Assembly (NCBI RefSeq): GCF_905475395.1
Contig: NC_058337.1
Coordinates: 7,056,983 to 7,120,982, forward strand
Length of the DNA stretch: 64,000 nucleotides
Reading direction: 5' to 3'
Origin: Chrysoperla carnea
Taxonomy: Eukaryota; Arthropoda; Insecta; Neuroptera; Chrysopidae
This document shows, piece after piece, positions 11,101-22,129 of this stretch. The stretch's first letter is position 1. Every line of letters begins with the position of its first letter. The position numbers and the translations under genes were made by a program. A model generated the notes under the pieces. It was not told the origin of the DNA and made no database searches. It saw only the letters and a program-made list of their open reading frames with translations.

Positions 11101-14100
11101 TTGTATGGATGCATATATAATTGTATGGATTGCATTTATGACTTACATTGAAAATTTAATATTATTGTCTCACAAATTTAAATAAATAATTATGATAATT
11201 TACATTTTAAAAATAATATTTGTGCAATTTGATTTCTTATTTTCACAATTTTTAATGCATTAAGTTTAATTAATTCGGGTTTTACAATAATTTTAATTTG
11301 ACATTTCTATAACATTAACATGTAAAGAACTGCAAATTAGTTATAACAGCCCCCTTTAACGCCAAAATTTTTCACTGGAAGCGCTGGCATCGATTTTATT
11401 GTCCCTACCATGACTACGCACACAACGAATAATCTTATTCTGATATCTAATATTATTTATTTACGAGTTCTATCAATAAACAAAAAATCTTAACGGGTAT
11501 CATCTATAATTGTATACGACACACAGATTATGCCAGCTCGTTCATTGAATTTTAAGTAACTTCGTATTGCGCTGCACTAGCGCTGCTGAGTGTCTCCTGG
11601 CAAAGACACGAGCTATTCTTGCCTAAATTTTTATATGTGAGCACTCATAGTCATACGTGTACTTTATGCGTTCCACACATAAGAACGCATAGAATAGACA
11701 ATGTCTATTTACAACACGACAAATTACGACATTTACCGAAGTAGCTTGATTTTTTATTCATTTAAATACACCTTCAAGTTTGATTGATCATTTGATCTCC
11801 ATAATTCATATACGAAATTCACTAAGAAACTTGTTCCGATGGTGCGTGTATAGAAAAAATAAAAAATTATGCGTTTTCAATCTTTCAATGACAAAAAACA
11901 AGTGACCATTAAAGGTCGTTGTACACCGGATTTGCAATTAATACAAATTAAATGTAAAGTGAACCGTAAATTCAATACAAAACAATCTGATTCATATTAT
12001 TGACTGACAGGTTGCAAACACAGCAATTATTTGTTTTGCTTCTCTTGTCTACTCTTTACATAAAATTATCTGGAGCGACACCGGTTACAACGATATTCAT
12101 AATTTTTTTACGGTCGAAAAAAACACGATCAATCTGTAAACACTTAGAAAGCTTTCCATAAGTATCACACCTTTCCATCTCTTTCCTCTTTCCATCTCTA
12201 TTTTTTTACCTCTTTTTATTATAACATCTCAATAATAAAATTATCTTTTGTTTGAAAATAAACAAAAATTCTAATTTCTATTTCTTTAAATATTATTAAT
12301 TATATTATTATATTATAATATGATAATATGATAATATTTTAATAATTAAAGTATATTATATTTTATTATAAAATTATTTAAAAAAAAATATAATTAATAT
12401 AACGATGAATCCAAGAAGTCCGGGGTTCGAGTGTATTTTTCTCAATTCTCTTTAATTAAAATTACTAGACAAGATATTTGTCAATATTTAGTTTACGTTG
12501 TATGTGTCATATTAAAAACATCAAATATAATCGAATAGACCATGATGTAAATAAATTTCGTATGCATGATTAAAAGTAAACAAAAAACAATAAGTAATAA
12601 AAAAAATATAATTAATATAACGATGAGATTCAAAACAATTTTTTCTGGAGTATTTATTTATTTTTATATCATTTACAATTTATTTAGTATTTTCTATATG
12701 ATTTTTAGTAAATAAATATTTTTTCTAAAATATTAAATGAAATTTGGGGGGAGGAGTGGTCGCCTCGGTCGAGGATAAGTTTTTGGGACTATTCACCTTG
12801 GATTTTGGAACAATATAACTCGCCTCGCATCGCTTAGTAACGAGGATTAAAATTTTGAATCTCGCCTTGCCTCGCCTCGTGCCTTGAAGACCGAGGCTAC
12901 GAGGCGAGTCGAGGCGAGATTAATAGTGAAAACAAACAATTAATTGAGTTAATTTTTGAAATACCCTATATAGAAAGTGTTGAATTCATCAGTGCTTAAA
13001 TTATTTTTTATAAAGTAGAATTAAAAAAAAAACAACACAATTATGGCGGCCGTCCTTCCGCCATGTATTTGTTTTTCAAAAATTTTTTTGAAAAGTATTT
13101 TCTACAATTTTTTTTTCATTTTTCGAGAATATTTTACAAGATCACTGGTTGAAGCTACCTGCAAATTTTCAACTATCTATCATTTACAGTTTTGGAGAAA
13201 ATGGACACCAAAATTTTTGAAAAGACTCCTGAGATGTTTACGAAAAAATGTTTCAAACAAAAGTTGTTTAATTTTTTTATAAGGAACATTTTTTTACATT
13301 AAACTTTTGATGTATCTCTAACGTTTTAAAAGATGGCTCCAGCCTCACTTTTTACGTCCTGAGTACGATATAAAAATTTCTGCTTGATATCTCTTTTTTT
13401 TTTGTGAGTTATCTTGTCCACAGACGGACCGACAGACAACCGGAAAGGAAATAGACTCTTTAGGTGATGATGAGCACCAAAATTTTGTTCGTAGCATCAC
13501 TAATTTTTAATCGTTAAAAACTTGGGCCTAACAATATACTTTGATATACCATGTGTGTTTGTACCATCTAGGCATATACATATCTGTAGTATGACAAAAT
13601 ACATCCGTTTAGTAATGCATCTAAGCGAGAGGTATTATATACATGTATTGTAAGACTACAGATACCTTACGACAGACCTTTTGTTGTATGCATGCAGAGA
13701 GTGGGAGTTTTGTTTCATACTTACTAGTTATCTGTAACTAAAAAACTCCCACTCTCCAAGCGTCTTCCAACTAATGTTCAATACATGTATATAATACCTC
13801 TCGCTTAGATGCATTACTAAACGGATGTATTCTGTCATACTACAGATATGTATATGCCTAGATGGTACAAACACACATGGTATAATACATATATATACAG
13901 GGTATATAAATTGAGGGGTAAGGCCATTATTTAAAGATAAACATTAGTTAGATATTAAATAATTTAGATTAATTATTTTCCGAAATTTGATTTATCATCA
14001 ATCCTCATTTTCTCATAAAAAATTATTCTAAAATTTAAGAAGACGAATGTGGAATGAACAGTTCGTTTGTCATAACCTCGCATACGAAACATACCTACCT

Positions 14101-17100
14101 ATACCTATACAAAAAAACTTTATTCGAATTATGGAATTTATTTCAAAATGGCCAAAGCATAAGTTAATTGATATTTTTTTATTATTTATAGGATATGGTC
14201 ATATAACGCCTGCCACAACTACTGGTCGAGCAATTACAATCATTTATGCAATATTCGGTATTCCAATGTTTCTGATTTTGCTGGCAGATTTTGGCAAATT
14301 ATTTACTCGATGTATTAAATTTGTATGGGCATTTGTAAGAAGATTATATTACACGGGGAGCTGTCGAAAAGTTCGAAAAAATGAAAATTTACAGGTAATA
14401 TTCGATGAAATTAATTTTGTTTCCTTTAGCCATTTCCGACAGTGTCAATTTTATTTTCAGAATACTAAAAAATTAAAACAATACTATAATCAAATCATTA
14501 ATGAAATTCCATTAATTAGTCTAATAAAATTGAATAGAATATATGTACTTAATAAAGAAAAAATTAATGCATCTTTGAAATTTTCCATAGTTGTTTATTA
14601 CACTTTTTTTATACCAAATGAGACAGATATTTATTTATACCTGGATTTCTGAGACACTAGGTAAGTGGAATACCTCTATAAGTGAGACAATTTGCAAGCC
14701 CCTTGACGTCTCACTTAACCAGGTTTCACTGTATAACAAAAATTGACCGTTTGAGGCTGGAATCGATTTTGGTTTTACGGCGTTTATTTTTTCGCCCAAT
14801 TTTCTACCTTTCAAGGTGACATTTTACCTACTAATGTAACTTTTTAAATATGCAAAATTTGATAATAGTTTCAAAAAAAATATTAGAAACATTGCTCTTA
14901 ACAATTTCTGTCTTAATCATTTTTCACGTAGAATCGATATTAATTTCCGGTTCGGACGGGTCATTAAATTTTCTGGGCTATTTAATTTACGTTTAATCAT
15001 TTCCGAGAAAAATAACCAAATAAATTAATAAAAAATCAATAAATTTATCCAATGACAGAACACTTAGAAATAGAAGGATTAATTTTTATTAAACCCCAAA
15101 TTTAATAACACATTTTATTTAACGCTTCTGGATCGTGAAGTTGTCATCAAATCCAAGTATAACTCAGGTGATTTTCTAAAATAATATTCTAATACACAAA
15201 TTAAAGACATTCACAGAAAAACCATTTTCACGTATTTTTACGTAAATCACAAATCCATCATGTGCAAAAAAAATCGTTCAAGTAAGATTAAAAATGATGT
15301 TTAAGTTATGTTAAATAAAGAGAAGGAAGACCCTACCAGAAGTAGGGTAGACTTTTGTCCCACTCTGTGTGCGTAAATCGAAAAGGGACAAGTTCGCATG
15401 TATATGATTTTGTTTAGTACACTCAGACAAACATTTTACACCGGCTCCCATAAAAATCAAATTCCGAGGAGACAAATCCTTGATCAAATGATTCATTTAC
15501 TACAGTAAAATGGTACACATTCACTCTTATAAATTTACATAAAATAGAATAAGTCTTCTTCAAAATTGATTAAATCGATTCTTGTCTTGACATGTAACTC
15601 ACTTTTAAACCACTTTGATTTTTTTTAGAAAAAGCGCAGGTGGATTCGTGATTGACGTAAAAAATATGTTTATATGATGCTCACACTGAAAAAAAATTAT
15701 TAATATCAACCGATATGAGGTTGTCTCAACCTCATCGCGAGATCAAATATGGCGAATGGGGCCACGAATGTGCTACAACTACTGTACGGAGTTGACTGGT
15801 GAAGTTGGCACAATCGCATGAGTTGTTTGTATGAAAGTAATATACTGTCTAACAAATTTCAAATATTGTTGTTTTCAAATGCAATATAATTTTAAATAAT
15901 CTTTTTTTGATTGGTTCTACTACTTATAAATATTATAAAAAAAAATACTGATGTGATTGTCACAACCACATACGCAGGTTTACTGCGTTTATTATTAAAA
16001 AAATTAGATTTCTTCGCGTCGGATTTGAACCAGCGATATTTGGATTACTATTGATTTTAGAACACCGCTGTACCCACTGCGATACTGATGGTTGTTATAT
16101 ACTTATAAAAATATCCTATATATTATAAAAATGATCAATAAGTTTATTTCAAACTCTTTGTAAATTAGTAACAACAATCTTCATATTCCCATTCTATTGT
16201 AAATACAAATATTTAGCTGGACTTGTTCCAATCATTATTAAATTGTTTGAAATTATTTTTACTTTATTTCAATATGAAACGGCCAACTTCGGTATGAGGT
16301 TGTCATTACTTTTTTTTCAGTGTTCGTTCTTTAATATTTTTACACCATTTTTAGCAAAAAATTGCTAAACAGAAATTTAAGGATGTTCCCTCGGCAATAA
16401 TAGAAAAAATAAATTAGTAGATAAGGATCCGAATTTTTAGTATGTTATAGTTAACGAAATATATTATTGTATAAAACAAAAATTTGGGTATCTTACCGTT
16501 CAATTAAGAGAGTTTTTATTAATTAAAAATACACTAAATAACATAACCTGTTATGAGGATGGTATGTTATTTAGTGTATTTTTAATTAATAAAAACTCTC
16601 TTAATTGATCGGTAAGATACCCAAATTTTTGTTTTATACAATAATATATTTCATTAACTATAACATACTAAAAATTCGGATCATTATCTACTAATTTATT
16701 TTTTTCTATTACTGGCGAGGGAACATCCTTAACCACTTAAAATAATAATATAGATAATTTTTGTTATTTCTTTTGTGTGTAGGACGTCATGAAGGGAGTA
16801 CAAATGGTATATGAAATAGCGACATTCCGGCGTCCATCACAACTGAATGTTGAGGATATTGAAATTACACAACAAGCTGGTCCAACTTTAGGTAGTCCTC
16901 CAATGGCATCATCAGACGGATCAATTCAATCCAAAGCCACATTTTTGAATGTTGATGGTGCAATACCAAAGACACCCAATACACCAGGTGGTGAAAATAC
17001 ACCATGTACACCAGCCCCATCAAATTTTGCCGTAGATGATGAATTCAATTTACCAGTTTCGGTGGCCATATTTATTTTACTTTTATACATTGTTTGTGGT

Positions 17101-17442
17101 GCTCTCATATATTGGATGTGGGAGAATTGGAGTTTCTTTGAATCGTTTTATTTCGTTTTCATATCAATGTCCACGATTGGATTTGGTGACTTTGTACCAC
17201 AACATCCAATGTATATGATGGCATCCATACTTTATTTAGTATTTGGCTTAGCATTGACATCTATGTGCATAAATGTTGTACAAGTGAAATTAAGTGACAC
17301 ATTTAGACAAGCATCGGCTAAAATTGGGGCAACCATTGGTCTAGCAATGGCTGAGGATGACGGTAGCATAACTCAACAACCTCAAACAGAACTAGCTGAA
17401 GTTCATACCGCTGCTAAAAAAGAAACCAAATTTGACAGTTAA
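7866..17442 (+). CDS. Two-pore-domain potassium channel (K2P, TWiK-like), 4 exons, 744 aa
   Basis: Joining 7866-8110, 9706-10832, 14192-14394 and 16783-17442 gives 2235 nt, exactly 745 codons with a terminal TAA. The protein has a long hydrophilic N-terminal region (about residues 1-350) with an acidic Lys/Glu/Asn repeat, Ser/Arg-rich stretches and a probable coiled coil at about 271-300. M1 is about 354-373, followed by a cap-like extracellular region, pore 1 with TIGYG at 456-460, M2, a cytoplasmic linker, M3 about 614-637, pore 2 with TIGFG at 656-660, M4 and a short tail. Two pore filters with four membrane segments define K2P leak channels, which conduct potassium across the plasma membrane and set resting potential. 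The start is the ATG at 7866 (context gccagtATGg); an upstream in-frame TTG at 7857 is not needed. The gene converges with MAEA. The subfamily is not certain; the C-terminal half looks most like insect TWiK-type channels. Confidence 0.93.
8337..9408. mobile_element. 1.07-kb element with about 130-160-bp inverted repeats in K2P intron 1
   Basis: Left arm 8337-8497 (gacagtaaaactgcac, tgctatttaacgatatg, gtgtaccagg) recurs inverted at 9275-9408. R1 copy b lies inside, next to the left arm. There is no open reading frame with similarity to a transposase. Confidence 0.65.
8508..8993 (-). repeat. R1 interspersed repeat, copy b (nested)
   Basis: Reverse copy of 5076-5568, differing at only scattered bases over about 490 bp. 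It lies inside the inverted-repeat element 8337-9408, so it inserted later. Confidence 0.82.
9420..9700 (+). repeat. Repeat family M, copy in K2P intron 1
   Basis: ggaatgatgtctagaaaaat and gggtggttaccacctcc are shared with 31190-31520 in different order; a related piece lies at 6575-6600. It reaches to within a few bases of the exon 2 acceptor. Confidence 0.55.
9706..10832 (+). CDS. K2P channel exon 2 (N-terminal tail, M1, first half of pore 1)
   Basis: The acceptor is ttttccag|acttc and the donor gattg|gtgagc. The frame is open for the whole 1127 nt. The first 50 codons include two nearly identical 21-nt units encoding ENDEKSK, then Arg/Ser-rich sequence and a Leu/Gln/Lys coiled-coil stretch. 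M1 follows the NSLRNRCLG motif. The exon stops inside the first selectivity filter, after TI and the first base of Gly, so the GYG motif is completed by the next exon. Confidence 0.92.
10833..12404 (+). other. K2P intron 2, first part
   Basis: Non-coding. A possible 390-bp MITE at about 10965-11355 has GGGGGCTGTT at one end and AACAGCCCCC at the other. The frame that runs on from exon 2 to 10918 is intronic. Nothing else was recognised. Confidence 0.45.
12405..12600 (+). repeat. SINE-like tail, second copy
   Basis: gttcgagtgtatttttc, the caattctctttaattaa motif and accatgatgtaaataaat are shared with 6209-6530. Here the tail unit is single. Confidence 0.6.
12752..12922. repeat. CTCGCCTCG/GAGGCGAG motif cluster
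   Basis: A GC-rich island in very AT-rich intron. It holds ctcgcctcgc, ctcgccttgcctcgcctcg, then gaggcgagtcgaggcgag, so the motif occurs repeatedly in both orientations and can fold back on itself. B copy 6 begins directly after it. Confidence 0.6.
12925..13550 (+). repeat. B-family element, copy 6 (diverged, with internal foreign segment)
   Basis: B landmarks at 12925-12985 and 13230-13550. The middle, about 13000-13230, does not match other copies and includes atggcggccgtccttccgccat-like hairpin sequence. Its 3' end is split by the fold-back element 13547-13884. Confidence 0.75.
13547..13884. mobile_element. Fold-back element FB1, copy 1
   Basis: Almost fully palindromic: taccatgtgtgtttgtacc at the left pairs with ggtacaaacacacatggta at the right. 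The match continues inward through aggcatatacatatctgtag and gagaggtattatatacatgt. A loop of roughly 90 bp contains a second hairpin (gagagtgggagtttt). It lies in the 3' hairpin of B copy 6. A second family member is at 44917-45192. Confidence 0.85.
14192..14394 (+). CDS. K2P channel exon 3 (rest of pore 1, M2)
   Basis: The acceptor is atttatag|gatatgg and the donor ttacag|gtaata. It completes GYGHITP and encodes M2 (GRAITIIYAIFGIPMFLILL) and the following basic segment. The translated frame continues past the donor for some 85 codons of unrelated AT-rich intron sequence, which should not be counted as coding. Confidence 0.93.
14505..14605 (+). repeat. Short repeat shared with 50465-50575
   Basis: tagtctaataaaatt, aataaagaaaaa and gaaattttccatagttgtt occur in the same order at both places. 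It lies in K2P intron 3 here and in an ENT intron there. Confidence 0.6.
14606..15682 (+). other. K2P intron 3, unassigned part
   Basis: Non-coding. cacttaaccaggtttcactg around 14715 looks like a fragment of a DNA-element end. The antisense frame at 15311-15496 has no recognisable product. Confidence 0.4.
15683..16322. mobile_element. 640-bp element with cACTGAAAAAAAA ends
   Basis: cactgaaaaaaaattatt at the left, ttttttttcagtg at the right, followed inward on both sides by atgaggttgtc in opposite orientation. It contains an antisense tRNA-like segment at 16010-16095. Confidence 0.6.
16010..16095 (-). repeat. tRNA-derived SINE head (degenerate)
   Basis: On the - strand, tatcgcagtgggtacagcgg resembles an A box and ggttcaaatcc a B box, with tRNA-like spacing. 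The stems do not close, so this is a SINE head or tRNA fossil and not a tRNA gene. Confidence 0.5.
16379..16732. mobile_element. 354-bp near-perfect fold-back element with TTAA at both ends
   Basis: ttaaggatgttccctcg at the left pairs with cgagggaacatccttaa at the right, and the arms match for about 165 bp to a short central loop (acctgttatgaggatgg). TTAA at both ends fits a piggyBac-type target, although it could also be part of the palindrome. It lies just upstream of K2P exon 4. Confidence 0.85.
16783..17442 (+). CDS. K2P channel exon 4 (linker, M3, pore 2, M4, C-terminus, stop)
   Basis: The acceptor is tgtgtgtag|gacgtc, in phase 0. It encodes a linker with several Thr-Pro pairs (possible proline-directed phosphorylation sites, inferred), M3, FISMSTIGFGDFVP, M4 and a short tail ending FDS before TAA. 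No intron interrupts pore 2. Confidence 0.94.
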   Translation, partial: DVMKGVQMVYEIATFRRPSQLNVEDIEITQQAGPTLGSPPMASSDGSIQSKATFLNVDGAIPKTPNTPGGENTPCTPAPSNFAVDDEFNLPVSVAIFILLLYIVCGALIYWMWENWSFFESFYFVFISMSTIGFGDFVPQHPMYMMASILYLVFGLALTSMCINVVQVKLSDTFRQASAKIGATIGLAMAEDDGSITQQPQTELAEVHTAAKKETKFDS

Positions 17443-17572
17443 AACACACATCAAGTTATTATTTAAATATATAGTCTAATTAACAAGCACCATTTTGGGA
17501 CGAACCTATTCTATTTCCCGGAAAATTATGATCAAATCATTTAATTCAACATTATTCAAACAATTTAATAAC

Positions 17573-18133
17573 AACAAGTGAAAGCAAACAATTGACTGAG
17601 TTAATTGTTGAAATACCATGCATAGTCAGTGTTGATTTCTTTATCACATTACACATACAAACATGTGACACATACATAACTGATAATCAAGTATAGTACA
17701 TATTATAAAATTTACGCCTAATTGGCGCCCTCACGAATAAACAGTGATGTTTACGAAAAAATGTTTCAAACAAAAGTTGTTTAATTTTTGATAAGGAACA
17801 TTTTTTATATTTAAACTTTTGTTCTATCTCTAGCGGTTTACTAGATGGGTCTTACGGAACCAAGACCCAATTGACCTATGATGCTCATTTACGAACTCGA
17901 CCTCACTTTTTACGTCCTGAGTACGCTGTAAAAATTTCAGCTCAATATCTTTTTTCGTTTTTGAGTTATCGTGTCCACAGACGGACGGACGGACGGACAA
18001 CCGGAAATGGACTAATTAGATGATTTTATGAACACCTATGACAAAATTTTTTTCCTAGCATCATTATTTTTAAGCGTTACAAACTTTGGACTAAACTTAA
18101 TATACTATGTATATTTCATATATACATGGTATA
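17573..18133 (+). repeat. B-family element, copy 7
   Basis: Complete alpha-type copy downstream of the K2P stop. The core hairpin has decayed (gggtcttacggaacc). Confidence 0.88.
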
Positions 18134-19084
18134 TAAAGTGACGCAAAATTTGGTTTTTGGCAAATATCTCAGAAACAATTTAAGATATTCAAAATTTAAC
18201 GAGCTGGTTTTCTATTATAAATATTGATGGTAGAGTTCCGGGAGGTGGACTTCTTTTAGCAAATTTCTTGCTCCTTAAGGATTTATGTATTAAAAGTTTC
18301 GAATCAAATGAATGAGTTTCGAAGTTCCGAATGACGATGAGTTTCAAATCAAAATGGTCCTTCTTGATTAGACCAATAGGTAATATGGGAACATTGTAGG
18401 TATATATGAGAAATTTCGAATTCATCCAACGTTTTGAAGGTGGTCAAAATCATGTTCAAAGATTCCGTTACATACTAACATACATATGAAGGTAATAAAA
18501 ATCTGTTAAAAATAAAAGGATTAGAAAAAAGATAACAGAAAATTATTAATTTTTGAGTTTTTTTCATAGCATAAACTCAACGGCTTGTACTGTTTTATTA
18601 TAATTTAGCTAATATAAATAAATATTTAATTGTTTAAAGCCAAAAAACAAAAAATAATTATATTATATCATCATTTAAACAAAAAAACAAAAAAACAAAA
18701 TTACACACCAGCCGGAAAACAAACCCGGGACCTACTGATATACTGTTTGGTACGTTGCCACTCCGTCACTTCTAATATACGTAAGTTACTCAATTATTTG
18801 TGCAACATCTTATACTATCGGCATGTTTTTGTGTATATTATACATAAACAGGTTCACACTGCTCAATAATGTGAAACAAATTTCTAAATGATCTAAAAAT
18901 ATTAAAAACTTAATACTTAATAATTTTAAAGTTTGATGTAACAATTAAAGTTTCGTTGACTGAATAATTTGTAAATAAAATATAAAAAACATGTTAAAAT
19001 GCTGTATTCTAAATATTTATATTTGAAAGTTGTACAAAAAAATAAATACTGCATCAAGTTGCATATTTTTGTTATTGTAAAGTA
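18134..19084. other. Intergenic, mostly unassigned
   Basis: A degenerate antisense tRNA-like segment near 18703-18775 (B-box-like aacccgggacc) suggests a SINE fragment. Otherwise AT-rich with no coding potential. Confidence 0.4.
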
Positions 19085-19196
19085 GAAAATCAGTCATTGA
19101 CGTGATTAATTTTCGCATGGATAATTTTTGCAGGATCCCTTTTAATACATACTCCTGAACGTAAAAGTGCAGGTTGCTGGTGGGTAAGACGTTTTT

Positions 19197-19341
19197 AACT
19201 TCCCGCTAAGAAAATAGGGAAGTTATTGTTTTCACCCCGTTTTGCCAAAATCGAGTTTTCATCAGATCTCGACGTTTTAAGGTGTCAGGAAGCTTTCCTG
19301 ACTACTTCCGCGAGGGTGTCTGTATGGCTGTATGTATGTAT

Positions 19342-19393
<52 letters not shown>

Positions 19394-19760
19394 GTGTGTG
19401 TGTGTATGTAAACCTCTCATAACTTTTGAACGGCTTGTCCGATTTGATCGCGGTTGGTGCCACTCGAAAGGGCTTGACCAAACTTAGATTTTGAGGCCTA
19501 TTTGGCTCTCAACATCAAAAAACCACGTCGATCACCACCAGTCCGGTCAAAATCGGTTGATTCGTTCGTGAGTTATCGTTGACGAAAGAAAACCCAAAAA
19601 AGCGTTTTTTCGGAATAACCTCAAAATTTTTTGTTCTATCAATTGAAACTTAAAGATTCTTCATGAAGCTTCAAAAACTGCGTCGAATGTCACCAACCGT
19701 TTGTTTTTCATTGTTTTTCGCTAAACAATGAAAAGTTGAGTCAATACTTAGCGGGAAGTT
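19197..19760. mobile_element. 564-bp element with AACTTCCCGCTAAG ends
   Basis: aacttcccgctaag at the left and cttagcgggaagtt at the right form a perfect 14-bp inverted repeat. It contains a (TG)n microsatellite. Nested in the 2.4-kb element. Confidence 0.8.
19344..19405 (+). repeat. (TG)n microsatellite
   Basis: About 31 TG units with one interruption (tgcg) at 19388-19390. Confidence 0.95.
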
Positions 19761-20000
19761 ACAGGGATGACCTGCAGGGTCAACCGTTTTCCAAATTTTT
19801 TTAAACAAAAATTGACAAAAAATGTTCTTAGAATTTTTGAAAGTTAGTTAGAAAGTCCAAAAAATGTCATCTAAACTATCGAAACCGTTTTTTAATCATT
19901 CATTTAATTAAAAATTTTATGTTAAAGTTCAAATTTTAGCAAGGTAGGTAACATAAACATCTTTTATGAATGGTTTTGAATCCAAAGACGTTATATACAT

Positions 20001-20640
20001 AGAGAACACTAGGGATCTGATAGCCTGTACGTGGATGCGATATGATGATGCGAAAGAAGGCAGTTAGTAAGTTCCCCTATGTCCCTGTCATAGTCATATG
20101 TCATAATCATATGATGCATAGAGATTTTGTGTTTGTTATCATATTTGTTTTGTACAAAGAGGTTATATACAGTTTTGTATTATTTTTTCTGAAAAATGAA
20201 AAAGTATTTAATATGCAGATTTGCAAATTCTTCAATATGTGGCCGCAGTTTATTCTAAGTACACAATATACTAAGTACAAAATTTGTTTTTTCATAAATA
20301 TTGTAATTGAAATATTGATAGATGAAAGTGCACTTAAATTTAAATATCTAATAATTAAACTCAATTAAACTTTTAGTAAATTTTATTAAAAATTAAACTG
20401 TTTATATTGTGTTTGTTATGTAAATAAAGGTTCCTTTTACGTTTCTACTTTTTGAATAACTTTTAATTAATGTATTAAATAATATTCCATAAATCGTTTT
20501 TTAACTATTTATTTAATAGCAATAATACAAACAATATGTAGCCAATGACATATAGATTAGACAATAACACAGGGGAACTCACTGGCAGCCTTCTCTGTCA
20601 TTCAGCATATCATAAGTTTTGGGCTCTGGCGTTCTCTAGT
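20001..20640. mobile_element. 640-bp element with imperfect inverted ends
   Basis: agagaacactaggg and gaaggcagttagtaagttcc at the left correspond to ggaactcactggcagccttc and gttctctag at the right. The middle is AT-rich without a gene; the overlapping frames on both strands (20042-20368) are spurious. Confidence 0.55.
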
Positions 20641-20668
20641 TGTATACACTCTTTGATATACTATAAAT

Positions 20669-20920
20669 CATGGAGGTTATAAAGAAGGAGAACGATCGCA
20701 ATAGAAAATATTGTCCCCAAAATATAGACAAAAAAAAGTGAGGCGCTGGGATCGCTAAGTTGTCTCATTAAATGCGGGCTGTTGTGCGCTAATATACTAC
20801 TTACCGACGACAGCGCGGCTGGTGGCTGAAAAATGAACTATAAATTCTACAAATAATCAGGGACAGGTGCGCTAATGCTTTAGCACGTAGCGATCGTTCT
20901 CCTTCTTTATAACCTCCATG
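20669..20920. mobile_element. 252-bp TIR element ERG, copy 1
   Basis: It runs from catggaggttataaagaagg to ccttctttataacctccatg, perfect inverted ends extending through gagaacgatcgc. The interior is unusually GC-rich (gcgctgggatcgc, gacgacagcgcggctggtgg). Copy 2, at 32310-32560, is about 95% identical. Confidence 0.88.
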
Positions 20921-21604
20921 CAATAAATTGTCATAACAGATGGCGTCAAGATTCATGGCACACGATTCTGAAGTGTTTTAATATCAAAATTTTTTAAGCT
21001 AGTGTGTTTATTGCAAAACACTTTTAAATGTAAATATTTTATTATAAGAATCATTGTTTTGGTTCCTACAATCGATTCAACGTGTTTTTGGTACATCGAA
21101 AAATTTACTGTAAGTGTCTATTGCATTTTAAGTGCTTGATTGTTAATTGTTAAGAGAGCGAACGAAAAACCACCCAACAATAACAATTTTCTGTTTTATA
21201 TATGCTAGGAAGTTGGGATTTTCACCAATCAACTCGGAATAAATGCGTTTTTTTAAATTTTACGAATTATAACTCGAAAACTGGATGGTTTAGAGAAAAA
21301 TGTCCAAGAACATTTTTTGTTGATAATTCAGTTAATATTATTTATTTGTTTACAAAAAATTAGTTTAAACAATATCCTACCGGGTTACCCACTGGCAACT
21401 TGCATTTTTACGTTCAGGAGCATGTTTTAAAAGGGATCCTCCAAAAATTTTCCATGCGAAAATTAATCATGCTCAATGAAGGATTTTGGCAGGTCTAAAA
21501 TGTATATTTTTGTATGTGATAAATGTTTGAAGAAAAAATAAATAAATATATTAATCTTATTAAGTTAAATTAATAATTAAAAAACATTATTATCATATCA
21601 AATA

Positions 21605-21926
21605 CAGTAGAATCTCGATAAGTTAAAGTCCAAGGGAAACACAAAATATTTTAAGTTATAGAGGTTTTAAGTTATCAAGAGTCTATGTTAGGTAAAGGTT
21701 AATATAGAGGTATGTACATGTTTCTATGTACGCTAGTTAATATAGAGGTATGTACATGTTTCTATGTAGTTACTGAGGGCCTACACAGAGATTATTTATT
21801 TAAGTTATAGAGGTTGCGTATTTTAAGTTATAGAGGTTTTGGGCTCTGATGGGAAGGGAACATAGTATTTTTTGAAGTAACAGAGGTTTTTATGTTACCG
21901 AGGTTTAAGTTATCGAGATTCTACTG
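21605..21926. mobile_element. Pogo/Tigger-like MITE with TA target
   Basis: cagtagaatctcgataagtt at the left; aagttatcgagattctactg at the right; TA on both sides. The inside has several ttaagttatagaggtt copies and a 38-bp tandem duplication beginning gttaatatagagg at 21698 and 21736. Confidence 0.85.
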
Positions 21927-22129
21927 TATATAAAAAAAAAAAACAAATGTTTTCAAACATGTCCGTGTTCTAAATGTGTTACAAAATTTCTAAAAATTTA
22001 CAGTACTGGTTCAATAATGCTAAATAATTTATCAACAAGCAAAAGTAAACTTAAACGATTCCCATTTTTGGAACTATGATCCTGATCGCACGGTTTTGTT
22101 CTGATTTGTTGTAGAGTGGAGCCCAAGAG

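Larger units (their letters stand above)
19085..21500. mobile_element. 2.4-kb element with about 100-bp terminal inverted repeats, carrying nested elements
   Basis: gattaattttcgcatgg, ggatcccttttaa and ctcctgaacgtaaaa at 19085-19187 recur inverted at 21367-21500. Inside lie at least three other inverted-repeat elements (19197-19760, 20001-20640, 20669-20920). No transposase frame remains. Confidence 0.65.

Noticed and set aside
14395..14652. Continuation of the K2P exon 3 frame into a longer protein
   Set aside because: A good gtaata donor ends the exon and the following residues lack K2P similarity; exon 4 joins in phase.
19226..19411. Frame encoding a Val/Cys repeat protein
   Set aside because: It is the translation of the (TG)n microsatellite.
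20042..20368. Overlapping frames of 108 and 85 codons on both strands
   Set aside because: No motif, AT-driven composition, and they lie in the interior of an inverted-repeat element.
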